NCBI GenBank assembly: GCA_041390825.1
Contig: JAWKPF010000026.1
Coordinates: forward strand, 1-62,793
Reading direction: 5' to 3'
Length of the DNA stretch: 62,793 bases
Source: Thermomicrobiales bacterium
Lineage (GTDB): Bacteria > Chloroflexota > Chloroflexia > Thermomicrobiales > UBA6265
In this document: positions 35,006-43,766 of the stretch, piece by piece
How the letters are laid out: every line of letters begins with the position of its first letter
Numbering within the stretch: the first letter of the stretch is position 1
Program-made: the position numbers and the translations under genes
The notes under the pieces: model-generated
Seen by the model: the letters and a program-made list of their open reading frames with translations, nothing else
Databases searched by the model: none
Told to the model about the DNA's origin: nothing

Positions 35006-35024
35006 ATCATCGATCGGAGATCAT

Positions 35025-35303
35025 ATGGCAAGAACCACCGTCGAGACAAACAAGCGATTGCAGATCCGCGTTTCTCCGGACCACAAGGCACGGATATCTC
35101 GAGCCGCAGCGATTCAGGGAATGGACCTGACACAGTTCGTCACACAATCTGCGCTGCGAGAAGCAAACGCGGTCATCGAGAAGGAAGAAAGAATCACCGT
35201 CTCGGAGCGTGATTTTGCACTCATCATGGAACTTCTGGAGAATCCTCCAGAGCCAAATGAAAAGCTCAAAGCCGCATTTGCTGCATTGCCAGATAGTCTG
35301 TGA
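35025..35303 (+). CDS. DUF1778-type antitoxin (TacA-like)
   Basis: The 92-residue protein has an N-terminal ribbon-helix-helix pattern (NKRLQIRVSPDHKARISRAA) and a C-terminal toxin-binding part (ITVSERDFALIMELLENPP) typical of DUF1778 antitoxins. It would bind the GNAT toxin and DNA. Its TGA overlaps the toxin GTG by four bases (GTGA). The base composition of this gene and the next is visibly lower in GC than the neighbours, suggesting acquisition by transfer. GGAGA precedes the ATG. Confidence 0.85.
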   Translation: MARTTVETNKRLQIRVSPDHKARISRAAAIQGMDLTQFVTQSALREANAVIEKEERITVSERDFALIMELLENPPEPNEKLKAAFAALPDSL

Positions 35304-35836
35304 CGCTGCCGTCGTGGCACGAGGAGCCGATCAGCAAATCGCACCGCAGGAATGAGTTCGATTGCGGCGACGATGAAATGAATCACTTCTTGCATCGATA
35401 TGCGCGTCAGAGTCACGACCAAAGTGCCACGAAGACGTTCTGCGCTATAGATGACTCAGATCCTGGCAGAGTGCTCGGCTTTTACACGATTGTTCCAACG
35501 TCGATCGAATACGAACGCGTTCCACCATTCATGATTCGCGGATTTGCCCGTCACGACGTTGGGGGATTCAAGCTCGCGCGAATCGCAACCGATGTTCGAG
35601 TTACTGGACACGGACTTGGGAGCCAGCTCCTCACGGCCGCAGCCACGAGATGCATACGAGCCTCAAATGAGGTTGGGGGCTCGCTCTTCGTTATTGACGC
35701 AAAGAATGAGAGAGCTGCGGCCTGGTACGCCAATTTTGGTGCCGTGGCGCTCGCCGACCGCCCGCTCACCCTGGTCATTCCTATGGCGACGCTTGTCGCC
35801 GGTACGGAAACTAGGCGATCGGGCGGGAGCCAGTAA
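35300..35836 (+). CDS. GNAT-family toxin (TacT-like)
   Basis: The 178-residue protein is a GCN5-type acetyltransferase with the acetyl-CoA loop VTGHGLGSQLL and the C-terminal WYANFG motif whose tyrosine is conserved in TacT toxins. TacT acetylates the amino group of aminoacyl-tRNA and blocks translation. The GTG start overlaps the antitoxin gene. The last 26 bases overlap the end of the convergent ORF at 35811. The toxin identity is firm because the DUF1778 partner is adjacent; activity is inferred. Confidence 0.85.
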   Translation: MTLPSWHEEPISKSHRRNEFDCGDDEMNHFLHRYARQSHDQSATKTFCAIDDSDPGRVLGFYTIVPTSIEYERVPPFMIRGFARHDVGGFKLARIATDVRVTGHGLGSQLLTAAATRCIRASNEVGGSLFVIDAKNERAAAWYANFGAVALADRPLTLVIPMATLVAGTETRRSGGSQ

Positions 35837-36131
35837 TTCTCCGCGCAAACATCTCTTGCGCAGCCAGGTTAGCGTCTAGTCGCCTCCCAAGCACGTCCGC
35901 ATACCCGATGGCGCCGGCGTAAACCTCGGTGGTGCCGTTCTGGGTGATGACCGGGTGCGCGGCCATGAAATCAGCGATGAACGCATCGCAGGCCGCGAGT
36001 TGTTCGGCGGCTTCCCAGATGGTGAAGGAGATGTGTCCGTCCGGAATGCGGATCCAGCCGTTGGGCACGAAATCGTCCATCTCGTGGAGACACGGGATCA
36101 ACTCCTCGTTCGCCGTCTGAATGACCGCCAA
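35811..36131 (-). CDS. small hypothetical protein
   Basis: The 106-residue frame has reasonable protein composition (WIRIPDGHISFTIWEAAEQL; DAFIADFMAAHP) and loosely resembles an antibiotic-monooxygenase-like ferredoxin fold, but no family is recognised. The only possible start is a TTG at 36131, and no good ribosome-binding site precedes it; the frame is closed by a TAG a little upstream. It lies 41 bases after the ABC ATPase gene and could be its last operon member or a remnant. Confidence 0.4.
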   Translation of the reverse strand: MAVIQTANEELIPCLHEMDDFVPNGWIRIPDGHISFTIWEAAEQLAACDAFIADFMAAHPVITQNGTTEVYAGAIGYADVLGRRLDANLAAQEMFARRITGSRPIA

Positions 36132-36172
36132 CCGTGAGGGGAGAGAAGCCCTCTGCTACGATCTGGAAACAG

Positions 36173-37264
36173 CTACCAGAGCGCGGCTTCGGTGTCGAAA
36201 TCGAACACATGCGTCCGGGCTTCTTCGAACGTCAGCTTGACGCTCTCACCCTCAGCCGGTTCGATGTCTGACGAGACATCGGCCACGATGCTCGACCCGT
36301 CCACCAACACATAGACCAGCGTGTTCGGCCCCATCGGCGAGACGACGTCGACCATGCCCGCAATCCCATGCCCGTGCGCGGACGGGGCTGCGATCGACAG
36401 CGCCTCCGGCCGGAGACCGAGCCAGAAGTGATTCCCGGGATGCGCGGCCAGAAGCGCGCCATGCTCTGCGGAGACCGGCAACTCAACAGAGTTTCCAACC
36501 AGCCTCCAGTGATTGCCATGTTGCTCGGCAGTAACTTCGATGAAGTTCATTTCCGGGTTGCCCATGAAGGTGGCGACGTACTTGTTCGCCGGGTGCCGGT
36601 AGACCTCCAGCGGTGGCGCAAGTTGCTGGATCACGCCGTTGCGCATGATCGCAACGCGGGTCGCCATCGTCATCGCTTCGCTTTGATCGTGTGTGACGTA
36701 GACAATGGTCGCTCCCAGCTGGCGATGCATCTTGATCAGCTCGGTGCGCATGTTCACACGCAATCGAGCATCGAGATTCGAAAGCGGCTCGTCCATCAGG
36801 AAGACCTTCGGTTCACGGACCACCGAGCGTCCCAGCGCCACCCGTTGCTGCTGCCCACCGGAAAGCTGCCGCGGGTATCGCTTGAGCAAAGGCGTGAGCT
36901 GGAGCCAATCGGCCGCCTCGTTCAGCCGGGCGGTGATGATCTGCTTCGGCGTGTTGTGCAGTTTCAGTCCGAGCGCAATATTGCTGGTCACATCCATGTG
37001 CGGATAGAGCGCATAGTTCTGGAAAACCATTGCGATATCGCGGTCCTTGGGCGCCGTGAAATTCACCAATGTATCGTCGATGAAGATCTCGCCCGCGGTC
37101 GGTTCCTCCAACCCCGCGATCATGCGCAGCAGAGTGGTCTTGCCACAGCCGGATGGGCCCAGCAGCACCAGAAATTCCCGGTCGCGAATTGTCAACGAGA
37201 CATCATTCACCGCCCGGACCGCGCCGAACTCCTTGACGATGCGTTCGATGCGAACTTCAGCCAT
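36173..37264 (-). CDS. sugar ABC transporter ATP-binding protein (MsmK/UgpC/MalK-like)
   Basis: The 363-residue protein has Walker A GPSGCGKTT (36-44), signature LSGGQQQRVALGR, Walker B VFLMDEPLSNLDA and VYVTHDQSEAM, plus a C-terminal OB-fold regulatory domain, as in MalK/UgpC. It energises the permeases encoded just upstream. The ATG at 37264 lies five bases after the permease stop. As the only ATPase of this type in the window, it may also serve the second importer (44376-47691), which lacks one. Confidence 0.93.
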   Translation of the reverse strand: MAEVRIERIVKEFGAVRAVNDVSLTIRDREFLVLLGPSGCGKTTLLRMIAGLEEPTAGEIFIDDTLVNFTAPKDRDIAMVFQNYALYPHMDVTSNIALGLKLHNTPKQIITARLNEAADWLQLTPLLKRYPRQLSGGQQQRVALGRSVVREPKVFLMDEPLSNLDARLRVNMRTELIKMHRQLGATIVYVTHDQSEAMTMATRVAIMRNGVIQQLAPPLEVYRHPANKYVATFMGNPEMNFIEVTAEQHGNHWRLVGNSVELPVSAEHGALLAAHPGNHFWLGLRPEALSIAAPSAHGHGIAGMVDVVSPMGPNTLVYVLVDGSSIVADVSSDIEPAEGESVKLTFEEARTHVFDFDTEAALW

Positions 37265-37269
37265 GGCGA

Positions 37270-38151
37270 TTACCCCTTGGTCGAGCGGCCGCCGCTGAAG
37301 CCCTGCCGCAGATAGCGCTGGAAGATGAGGAAGATGAAGAGCATGGGAATCATGCTCGCGACGGTAGCCGCCGTCGCCAGACCCCAATCGGTGTTGTACT
37401 GGCCGGGAATCGTTGCCAAACCAGGTGGGATCGTGCGGGTTGCGTCGCTGGTGGCAACGATCAGCGGCCAGAGAAACGCGCCCCAGCTCGTGGTGAAGGT
37501 GTAGAGGCCGAGCACAGCCAATCCCGGAATGCAGAGCGGCAGGATCACCCGCAGATAAATACCGAGATCGCTCATACCATCGATGCGAGCGGCATCCTCC
37601 AACTCTCCGGGAATCGTCTCGATGAACTGGCGCATCATGAAGACCCCGACCGGATAGGCGAGCGCAGGGAAAATGAGCGCGCGATAGGTGTCGATCCAGC
37701 CGAGGTCGTTCGCCAACAAGAAGATCGGCAACAACGTCACCGGCAGCGGCACCATGAGCGTCGCCAGGATCAGGAAGAAGATCGTATCTTTTCCGCGGAA
37801 CTTCTTGCGTGCGAAAGCATAGCCGGCCAACGAATCGAGAATCAGAATGCCGATGGTGACCGCGGTCGCCACCAGCAGGCTATTGCGCATCCAGTCCTTG
37901 AAGGGGTGTTCGTTCCAGATCTTCGAGTAGTTCACGAAGGTGGGATTCAGAAAGACCGAAAGATCGACCGTCTTGGTGTAGGTCTCTTTCAGGGAAGTAG
38001 CCACCAGGAAGATGATCGGCCCGGTGGTGAGTGTGCAGGCGATGATGAGCAGCAGGTACGTGGCAGCATCTTTCAGCCGCTCGTTGCGCACGACCTTGGG
38101 ATCGCGCGCGATGACCTTTGGCGGAGTCGTGGGGGCAGTGACCGCGCTCAT
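37270..38151 (-). CDS. sugar ABC transporter permease (MalG/UgpE-like)
   Basis: The 293-residue membrane protein has the usual six helices and the EAA loop DAARIDGMSDLGIYLRVILP (about 190-209), which contacts the ATPase. It pairs with the permease encoded upstream, whose stop overlaps its ATG by one base. The N-terminus (about 1-25) is cytoplasmic and Thr/Pro-rich. It belongs to the CUT1-type importers for oligosaccharides or glycerol phosphate. Confidence 0.92.
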   Translation of the reverse strand: MSAVTAPTTPPKVIARDPKVVRNERLKDAATYLLLIIACTLTTGPIIFLVATSLKETYTKTVDLSVFLNPTFVNYSKIWNEHPFKDWMRNSLLVATAVTIGILILDSLAGYAFARKKFRGKDTIFFLILATLMVPLPVTLLPIFLLANDLGWIDTYRALIFPALAYPVGVFMMRQFIETIPGELEDAARIDGMSDLGIYLRVILPLCIPGLAVLGLYTFTTSWGAFLWPLIVATSDATRTIPPGLATIPGQYNTDWGLATAATVASMIPMLFIFLIFQRYLRQGFSGGRSTKG

Positions 38152-39086
38152 CAGAATTGAACCTCCTTGCGGAAGATGACGAGCTGCAGAAGCGCCAGGG
38201 TCATGATGATCAGCAGGAGGATGACCGACATCGTTGCTGCCAGCCCCATAGAGTCGTAACGGAACGCCTGCTGATAGATGTACATGACCACCGTGGTCGA
38301 AGCGTGTCCGGGGCCGCCTTTGGTCATGACATACGGTGAATCGAAGAGTTGCAGGTTCCAGATAGTCGCCATCACCGTAGCAAACAGAATGGTTGGGCGC
38401 ATGAGCGGGAGAGTCACCAACCGGAACGCCTGAAACCCCGTGGCGCCATCGATGGCGGCCGCGTCATAGAGATGCTTCGGGATACTCTGCATGGCAGCCA
38501 GGAAGAGGATCATGTAGAACCCGGCCCCGCGCCAGACTTCGAGCGCAACGAAGACCGGAATCACATACTCGGGTGTGCCAAGAAAGTTGATCGGGCCAAT
38601 GCCGAAAACGCCGATGATGCGGTTGATCACCCCGCCATCGGTTTGCAGCAAGTAGGTCCAGATCACCGATGCCGCCACGGTGGACGCGACGTTCGGAACG
38701 ATCAGCAGCACGATCCAGAGCGGGCGAAAGCGGATCGGCCGGTTGAGTAGGGCGGCCAATCCAATACCAACGATCAAAACCGTGGGGATGACCAGCACGG
38801 TGTAATAAACCGTGTTCTTCAGGCTGGTCCAGAAGAGCTCATCATGGATGATCTTTTCGTAGTTACGAAATCCGACCCATTTGAGACCGGATAGAATCGC
38901 GCCCCCCTGAAAGGTAAGCGCTCCCGCCCGGATGAGCGGATAGAGCATGAACACCGCAAAGATGAGCAGCTTCGGAAGAATGAAGGCGTAGGGACCGATG
39001 ATCTTTCTGAGCCGGACGCTCCGGGGAGCGGTGAGTGTTGTCGGAGCGGGGGCCGGTTGGCTTAGCGCGCTCGTTGCTTGCGCCAC
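38151..39086 (-). CDS. sugar ABC transporter permease (MalF/UgpA-like)
   Basis: The 311-residue membrane protein has about six helices and an EAA loop DAAAIDGATGFQAFRLVTLP, as in MalF/UgpA-type permeases. The GTG at 39086 is preferred, with GAGG just before it; the frame opens 16 codons earlier, in the repeat region, which is not conserved. It lies after the binding protein, from which it is separated by a 225-base gap with a repeat and a hairpin. Confidence 0.9.
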   Translation of the reverse strand: MAQATSALSQPAPAPTTLTAPRSVRLRKIIGPYAFILPKLLIFAVFMLYPLIRAGALTFQGGAILSGLKWVGFRNYEKIIHDELFWTSLKNTVYYTVLVIPTVLIVGIGLAALLNRPIRFRPLWIVLLIVPNVASTVAASVIWTYLLQTDGGVINRIIGVFGIGPINFLGTPEYVIPVFVALEVWRGAGFYMILFLAAMQSIPKHLYDAAAIDGATGFQAFRLVTLPLMRPTILFATVMATIWNLQLFDSPYVMTKGGPGHASTTVVMYIYQQAFRYDSMGLAATMSVILLLIIMTLALLQLVIFRKEVQF

Positions 39087-39140
39087 GATGACCTCGTTCG
39101 TTTCGTCGAGCGTGCGCGCCGAGCCGCACCGCACGCACCA

Positions 39141-39224
39141 GTCACTCTGAGCGGAGGAAGAGTCTCACGCGTCTTGCCGAATCCGGAGCGACAGGGTGAG
39201 ATCCTTCGCTACGTTCAGGATGAC
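39141..39224. repeat. intergenic imperfect inverted repeat (relative of 29206-29377 element)
   Basis: The left arm GTCACTCTGAGCGGAGGAAG... (39141-39166) and the right arm at 39198-39224 are imperfect inverted copies of about 26 bases: the right arm reads GAGATCCTTCGCTACGTTCA and ends GGATGAC. The general form, GTCAYYCTGARCG.AGCGA.G.ATCTC, resembles that at 29206-29377. It sits between binding-protein and permease genes of the same importer. Confidence 0.6.
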
Positions 39225-39257
39225 TACAGGGTGATCTTGTTCGTTCGCGGATCAAGC

Positions 39258-39291
39258 GAACCGGATCGGAATCGCTTCCGACCCGGTTCGT
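39258..39291. terminator. hairpin after the sugar-binding-protein gene
   Basis: A stem of CGAACCGG and TCGGAA with matching arms (39258-39272 with 39277-39291), a four-base loop and one internal mismatch, lies 20 bases downstream of the binding-protein stop codon on the reverse strand. No T-run follows, so it may act as a partial terminator or mRNA 3'-end stabiliser, letting the binding protein be made in excess over the permeases. Confidence 0.5.
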
Positions 39292-39311
39292 TGACCACTC
39301 GTTCGGGCAGG

Positions 39312-40601
39312 CTAACTTCCTTCGGCGATCCGTTCGTTGATGCGCTCGGCCGAAACCGACAGCGCGTCTGCTGCCGAGGTTTGCCCATTGAGCGCGCCCT
39401 CGACCTCTGGCATCAGAATCGTCCAGTAGTCGAACGGCAGCGCCGGCAGGCGCATGTAATTCTTCTGCGTTGCCGCGAACGCTTCGGAAAGCGCATTTCC
39501 CTCGAACGGATTGACATCCGTGCGCGACGCGAAGAGGCTCGAAAGTTGCGCGTACTCGGTGACGAGCTCCGCGCTCGAGAGATATTCCATCAGTGCCCAG
39601 GCTTCCGGTTTGGCCTCACTGGCATTCGCCATCATCCAATACCCAACACCACCCAACGAGAGGTCGTTCATCGGCCCGGCAGGCGGCATCGCGACACCCA
39701 TCTGGAAGTCGGGATAGTCCTTCATGAGCGGTTGCAGGAAGCTGGCGTAGCTGAGTTGCATGGCGATCTTGCCGTCGAGGAACGCCTTGTCGACATCGTG
39801 GCCGACATAAGTGCCCAGCGGCGGCGCGGTCTTGTCCGTCTGGATCATGTCGATCTGGAGCTGCAGGCCCTTCTCGTACTCAGGACCGGTCGCCAGCCAT
39901 TCGGTGTCATCGTCGGTGGCCAACGGACCGCCGTAGTTCACGATCGGCACCGGCACGAAGTTCAGCATCTCGCCGGTGGTGTTATCCATGATGGAGTAGC
40001 CCCACTGGGAACCGTCTTCCTTGGTGAGCTGCTTCGCGAACTCGATCAGCTCATCCCAGGTGGCCGGCGGCGTCTCCGGGTCGAGTCCGGCCTCCTCGAA
40101 AAGCGCCTTGTTCCACACCAGCGAAATACCCGACTGCAAGAACGGGATGCCATACGCCTCGCCATTGCGCGCGCCAAGCCCCCAGATCGCCGGATCGTAG
40201 AGCGGCTCCCAGTCTTCGGCAATATTCGCGCCCTCGATGGCGCTCAGCGGCACTAGGGCGCCCGCGTCAGCGAACTTGGGGAAAAAGCTGTTGACCATGT
40301 ACGAGACATCGGGCGGATCGCTGCCCGCGAAGGCAGCGGTATAGGTTTCCTGCCAGGTCTCCCATGGGGTGACGCGATATTCGACTTCGATGCCAGGATT
40401 GGCTTCCGCATAGGCGGCCAGCTTTTCATCGAAGAACTTTTGATCGTCTGGGGTGTGCGGCGCCTTCCAGACGCTGAGTTTGACCGTATCCTGCGCGGAT
40501 GCGGTCGAGGAGCGGAAGACCTTCGGCGCCATAGCGCTAGCGGCCACCGCGGCTCCGGCAGCGCCGGTGCCCTTCAGAAGCGAACGACGATTGAGCGACA
40601 T
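39312..40601 (-). CDS. extracellular sugar-binding protein (family 1 SBP)
   Basis: The 429-residue protein starts with a twin-arginine signal, SLNRRSLLKGTGAAGAAVAA, ending SSTASAQD. The mature protein has the family-1 pattern of large sugar-binding proteins (VKLSVWKAPHTPD near the start, SDPPDVSYMVNSFFP, and an N-terminal lobe of alternating strands and helices). It would capture an oligosaccharide and deliver it to the permeases at 37270-39086. It is the first gene of the operon, with promoter boxes at 40676-40703. Confidence 0.92.
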   Translation of the reverse strand: MSLNRRSLLKGTGAAGAAVAASAMAPKVFRSSTASAQDTVKLSVWKAPHTPDDQKFFDEKLAAYAEANPGIEVEYRVTPWETWQETYTAAFAGSDPPDVSYMVNSFFPKFADAGALVPLSAIEGANIAEDWEPLYDPAIWGLGARNGEAYGIPFLQSGISLVWNKALFEEAGLDPETPPATWDELIEFAKQLTKEDGSQWGYSIMDNTTGEMLNFVPVPIVNYGGPLATDDDTEWLATGPEYEKGLQLQIDMIQTDKTAPPLGTYVGHDVDKAFLDGKIAMQLSYASFLQPLMKDYPDFQMGVAMPPAGPMNDLSLGGVGYWMMANASEAKPEAWALMEYLSSAELVTEYAQLSSLFASRTDVNPFEGNALSEAFAATQKNYMRLPALPFDYWTILMPEVEGALNGQTSAADALSVSAERINERIAEGS

Positions 40602-40675
40602 AGACGAGTCCCCCTTTGAAGTCGTTTGACATTCGACCGATTTGGCGCCGTCGCGCGCCCTGATTGGACGGCAAC

Positions 40676-40703
40676 AATATGGCGCGACCGAAAGGGAATG
40701 TCA
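40676..40703 (-). promoter_or_regulatory. promoter of first sugar-importer operon
   Basis: On the reverse strand, TTGACA (40703-40698) and CATATT (40681-40676) are spaced by 16 bases, 75 bases upstream of the binding-protein ATG. The -35 box is perfect; the -10 matches at four of six positions. A nine-base inverted repeat, TTGACATTC at 40626-40634 and GAATGTCAA at 40695-40703, has its distal arm on this -35 box, suggesting a regulator-binding pair. Confidence 0.55.
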
Positions 40704-40928
40704 AGGACTCACACGCTGCTGTAAGGCGCTACCTTGGTCGTCCAGGAATTCGAGGGAATCGTCAGGTAGTGGGAACCAAAGCGTGCCGCAGGCCCAGCTT
40801 CCCCTGCCGTGAACGCTGCCGTCCCCGATCCCGCAAAGTTCTGTAGGATTCCCGGTGTTCGGCAGCCCACCACGCACGTTCGATGTGCGATCTCTACGGG
40901 TTTCAGATCAGGAATGGGAGCGAAACGG

Positions 40929-41582
40929 ATGTCGATTGTCGAGGAAGTCAGCGTCATCGAGCGATTGCGTAGCCGTCAGCTCACCACGATCGAAGAGGTC
41001 TACGCGATCAACGGTGAGCCGAACGACCTGATCCTCCAGAAGCACACGTCCTATCTGACGCCGCTGCTCGAACAATTCATCGCGGCGGCGCCTTTCTTCA
41101 TGATCGCCACCTCGGACGCTGAGGGAAATGTCGATGTCTCGCCGAAGGGCGACCCCAAGAGCTCGGTGAAGATTCTCGACGCACGCACCATGGTCATTCC
41201 CGACCGGTTGGGGAACCGCCGCGTCGATGGGCATCGCAATATTCTGCAAAACCCGCATATCGGCCTGATTTTCGTCGTACCCGCGGTGGAAGAAACCGTG
41301 CGCGTCAACGGACGGGCATTCCTGACCGACGATCCCGCGATGCTGGAATCGATGCAGGTGCAGGGAAAGGTTCCGAAATTGGCCACGGTCGTGGAGATCG
41401 ACGAGGTCTATGTCCACTGCTCGCGCTCGTTCTTGCGCGCCGGGCTGTGGAAAACCGAGACCTGGCCCGACCCGGACACCATCCCCACCATCGGCGCCAT
41501 GATGGCCGAACAAAAGGGCTGGGAACCGCCAGACGAATCCCAGGGCAAACGGCAAGAGGAGTATCGGAAGGTCTTGTATTAG
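40929..41582 (+). CDS. PPOX-class FMN flavoprotein (MSMEG_1061-like)
   Basis: The 217-residue protein belongs to the pyridoxamine-5'-phosphate-oxidase fold. The strand ATSDAEGNVDVSPKGDP, then LDARTMVIPDRLGNRRVDGHRNIL, and later EETVRVNGRAFL match the MSMEG_1061 subgroup, flavin-dependent proteins of unclear substrate. The ATG at 40929 has GGGAG upstream; the frame opens 40 codons earlier but similarity starts here. It is divergent from the first sugar-importer operon. Confidence 0.8.
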   Translation: MSIVEEVSVIERLRSRQLTTIEEVYAINGEPNDLILQKHTSYLTPLLEQFIAAAPFFMIATSDAEGNVDVSPKGDPKSSVKILDARTMVIPDRLGNRRVDGHRNILQNPHIGLIFVVPAVEETVRVNGRAFLTDDPAMLESMQVQGKVPKLATVVEIDEVYVHCSRSFLRAGLWKTETWPDPDTIPTIGAMMAEQKGWEPPDESQGKRQEEYRKVLY

Positions 41583-41689
41583 GGATCCTGCCGAGAACGC
41601 CTCGCGCCGAAAACCATGCTCCCCATCAGCCTGACCGGAAGCCGCAGTTCATCCAAACTCAGCAACGGTGAAGCGAGCGGCTGCCCACC

Positions 41690-43324
41690 TCAACCAGCGG
41701 CTGGAAGGCCGGCGCCGCTGTCTGGGTCGCCGGGCTGTGTGGTCTGAATTCGCTGGGCAGCAAACAGCGCGAGTACTGCGGCGACTGCAATCAGCGCGAG
41801 CGAGGCATCGAGCGCATCGATACGGGCGCGACGGTTGGCGTCCACAATCGCGTTCTGTTCCACACCGGTGATGCCGGCCTTATCCAATGCCTGCTGCAGG
41901 GCGGCGTCCGAGACGAAAGGAGCACCGCTCGCGAGCTGCGTCGTTGCCGACAAGGTGACACTCGGGGGAACGTCGCCATTGGTCTGCAGTCCGCCCAGCA
42001 ATGAGGATGTCAGCACCGCGATCAATACCGATCCCGCCAGTGCGGTACCGAGCGACGCGCCCAGATTCGTAGCGGTATTCTGCAAGCCGCCCACCTCCGA
42101 GCTTTGGCTGTCCGGGACGGATGAAACCGTGACACTTCCCAACTGGGAGGCCAGCGTGCCGATTCCCGCGCCGAGCAACAACAGCGGAACGGCAACGATC
42201 TCGACGCCGGCATCCAGATCGATACCCGACAGCAGCAACAGCACGCCGCCCAGCATGCAGAGCACGCCCACCCGAACGGCCAGTCGCGGCGAGACATTCG
42301 GGAAGAACTTCGGCACCCCCAGCGCCGCAACCAGGAGGGACAGCGAAAGCGGCAACAAGCGAACGCCAGTATCGAGTGCCGAGAGCCCCAACACGATCGA
42401 AAGGAAAAGCGGAATAACGAAGAACACACCGGACTGAATCAGGTACTGGAAGAAGAACATGGTCATGCCGCTGGTCAGTCGCTCGTTCCTGAACATCGAC
42501 GGCCGAATCAGCGGCGTTCTTCCGTCCCGTTCCAGCCGGTTCTCCCATTGCAGCAACAACCAGAGGATCAGCAAACCAACGACAATGAACCAAAAGGTGG
42601 CTGAAATCCCGAAGAGTTCTAGCGCACCCGGTTTGGATCGAACCCAACCCCAGGACGAGGAGCGCAAAACTCCAAAGACCGAAATCGCCAGGCCGGTGGC
42701 CGTCAGCACGGCGCCGGTCAGGTCAAGTGGCGACTCAGTCTCCCGCTCTGGATCGCTCAATCTACGCGCGATGAAGAAGATGACGGCGATGCCGACAACC
42801 TCACCGACGAACACCCAGCGCCATGAGAAATAGGTCGTCATGAAGCCACCGATCAGTGGGCCCGCGGCCACGGCCATGGCGCCGGCTGCCGAAACGATGC
42901 CGAACGCCTTGGGGCGTTCACTCGCATCGAAGTTGACTGCAACCAACGCAACAATCGACGGCAAAATGAGCGTGGCGCCAACGCCTTCGAGAATCGACCA
43001 TCCGGCGAGCAGCACAGGCAGGCTTTGCGAAACGGCCGTTACGAGCGAGCCGGCGCCGTAGACAAGACACCCAATCATGAACGCTCTTCGGTAGCCAATC
43101 TTGGCCCCGATCTTCCCGCCGATGATCATCAGCGACGCCATGACCAGCGTGTACAGCGTGATTGCGGTCTGGATCCCGGTAACGGTCGTGCCCACGTCGG
43201 CTGCTACCGTTGCGATGGACACGTTCATGACCGAGCTATCGAGCGTCATCACGAACTGCCCAGCCGCCAGGGTCAGCAAGATAACGGTGGAGCCGACATG
43301 CGCCCTCGGCGAGGATGAAGCCAT
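41690..43324 (-). CDS. DHA2-family MFS transporter (14 TM)
   Basis: The 544-residue protein has a first helix with FVMTLDSSVMNVSI, the family motif, and a motif-A-like loop GGKIGAKIGYRRAF, with about fourteen helices. It is a second proton-driven multidrug-type exporter in this window. The ATG at 43324 has GGGAG six bases upstream; the upstream frame (to 43429) has no transporter similarity. A 100-residue C-terminal extension (from about 445) contains a soluble loop before the last helix. No regulator is adjacent. Confidence 0.85.
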   Translation of the reverse strand: MASSSPRAHVGSTVILLTLAAGQFVMTLDSSVMNVSIATVAADVGTTVTGIQTAITLYTLVMASLMIIGGKIGAKIGYRRAFMIGCLVYGAGSLVTAVSQSLPVLLAGWSILEGVGATLILPSIVALVAVNFDASERPKAFGIVSAAGAMAVAAGPLIGGFMTTYFSWRWVFVGEVVGIAVIFFIARRLSDPERETESPLDLTGAVLTATGLAISVFGVLRSSSWGWVRSKPGALELFGISATFWFIVVGLLILWLLLQWENRLERDGRTPLIRPSMFRNERLTSGMTMFFFQYLIQSGVFFVIPLFLSIVLGLSALDTGVRLLPLSLSLLVAALGVPKFFPNVSPRLAVRVGVLCMLGGVLLLLSGIDLDAGVEIVAVPLLLLGAGIGTLASQLGSVTVSSVPDSQSSEVGGLQNTATNLGASLGTALAGSVLIAVLTSSLLGGLQTNGDVPPSVTLSATTQLASGAPFVSDAALQQALDKAGITGVEQNAIVDANRRARIDALDASLALIAVAAVLALFAAQRIQTTQPGDPDSGAGLPAAG

Positions 43325-43766
43325 TACGCACTCCCACTTGACACGACCCACGAGGCAATCAGGTTCCTGGAGACTCGCAGTGTAGTCAGGAGCAGATGCC
43401 GGGGCAATAGCACGTTCGATGCAAGCCATCTCACATTGGCGCGCAGACTACAGCGGAAATCCCATCATCTCGCGCGAAAGTACCTGCTGAGGCAGCATGC
43501 TCTCCATCAACTCGTTCGTTCCTGGGACTCGGCGCTCGTTTGGGATCTGAACTTCCCACGACTGAGCATGGGTGTTCCTCCCTTCAACACGCAACGGTGA
43601 TCGTCCCACGCATGCCGCGTCAGCATGTCCCTTGACCCAATGGACCGTCGAAGGGAGTAGACAGAATGCAAGCTCGATCCTATGTTGTAGGGAGAAACGC
43701 CAATCCATCAAATTCCCGGTCGCGCCATGCGACCGGACCGAACAACGGTTGGCGTTAGGAGGCATC
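43325..43766. other. divergent intergenic region (442 bases)
   Basis: This region lies between the MFS gene (leftward) and the secreted lipocalin-like gene (rightward). A frame antisense to the latter (43448-43876) has no protein-like features. AGGAGG at 43757-43762 serves the gene at 43767. A weak TTGACC (43629-43634) occurs, but no clear -10 follows. Nothing else is seen. Confidence 0.35.
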
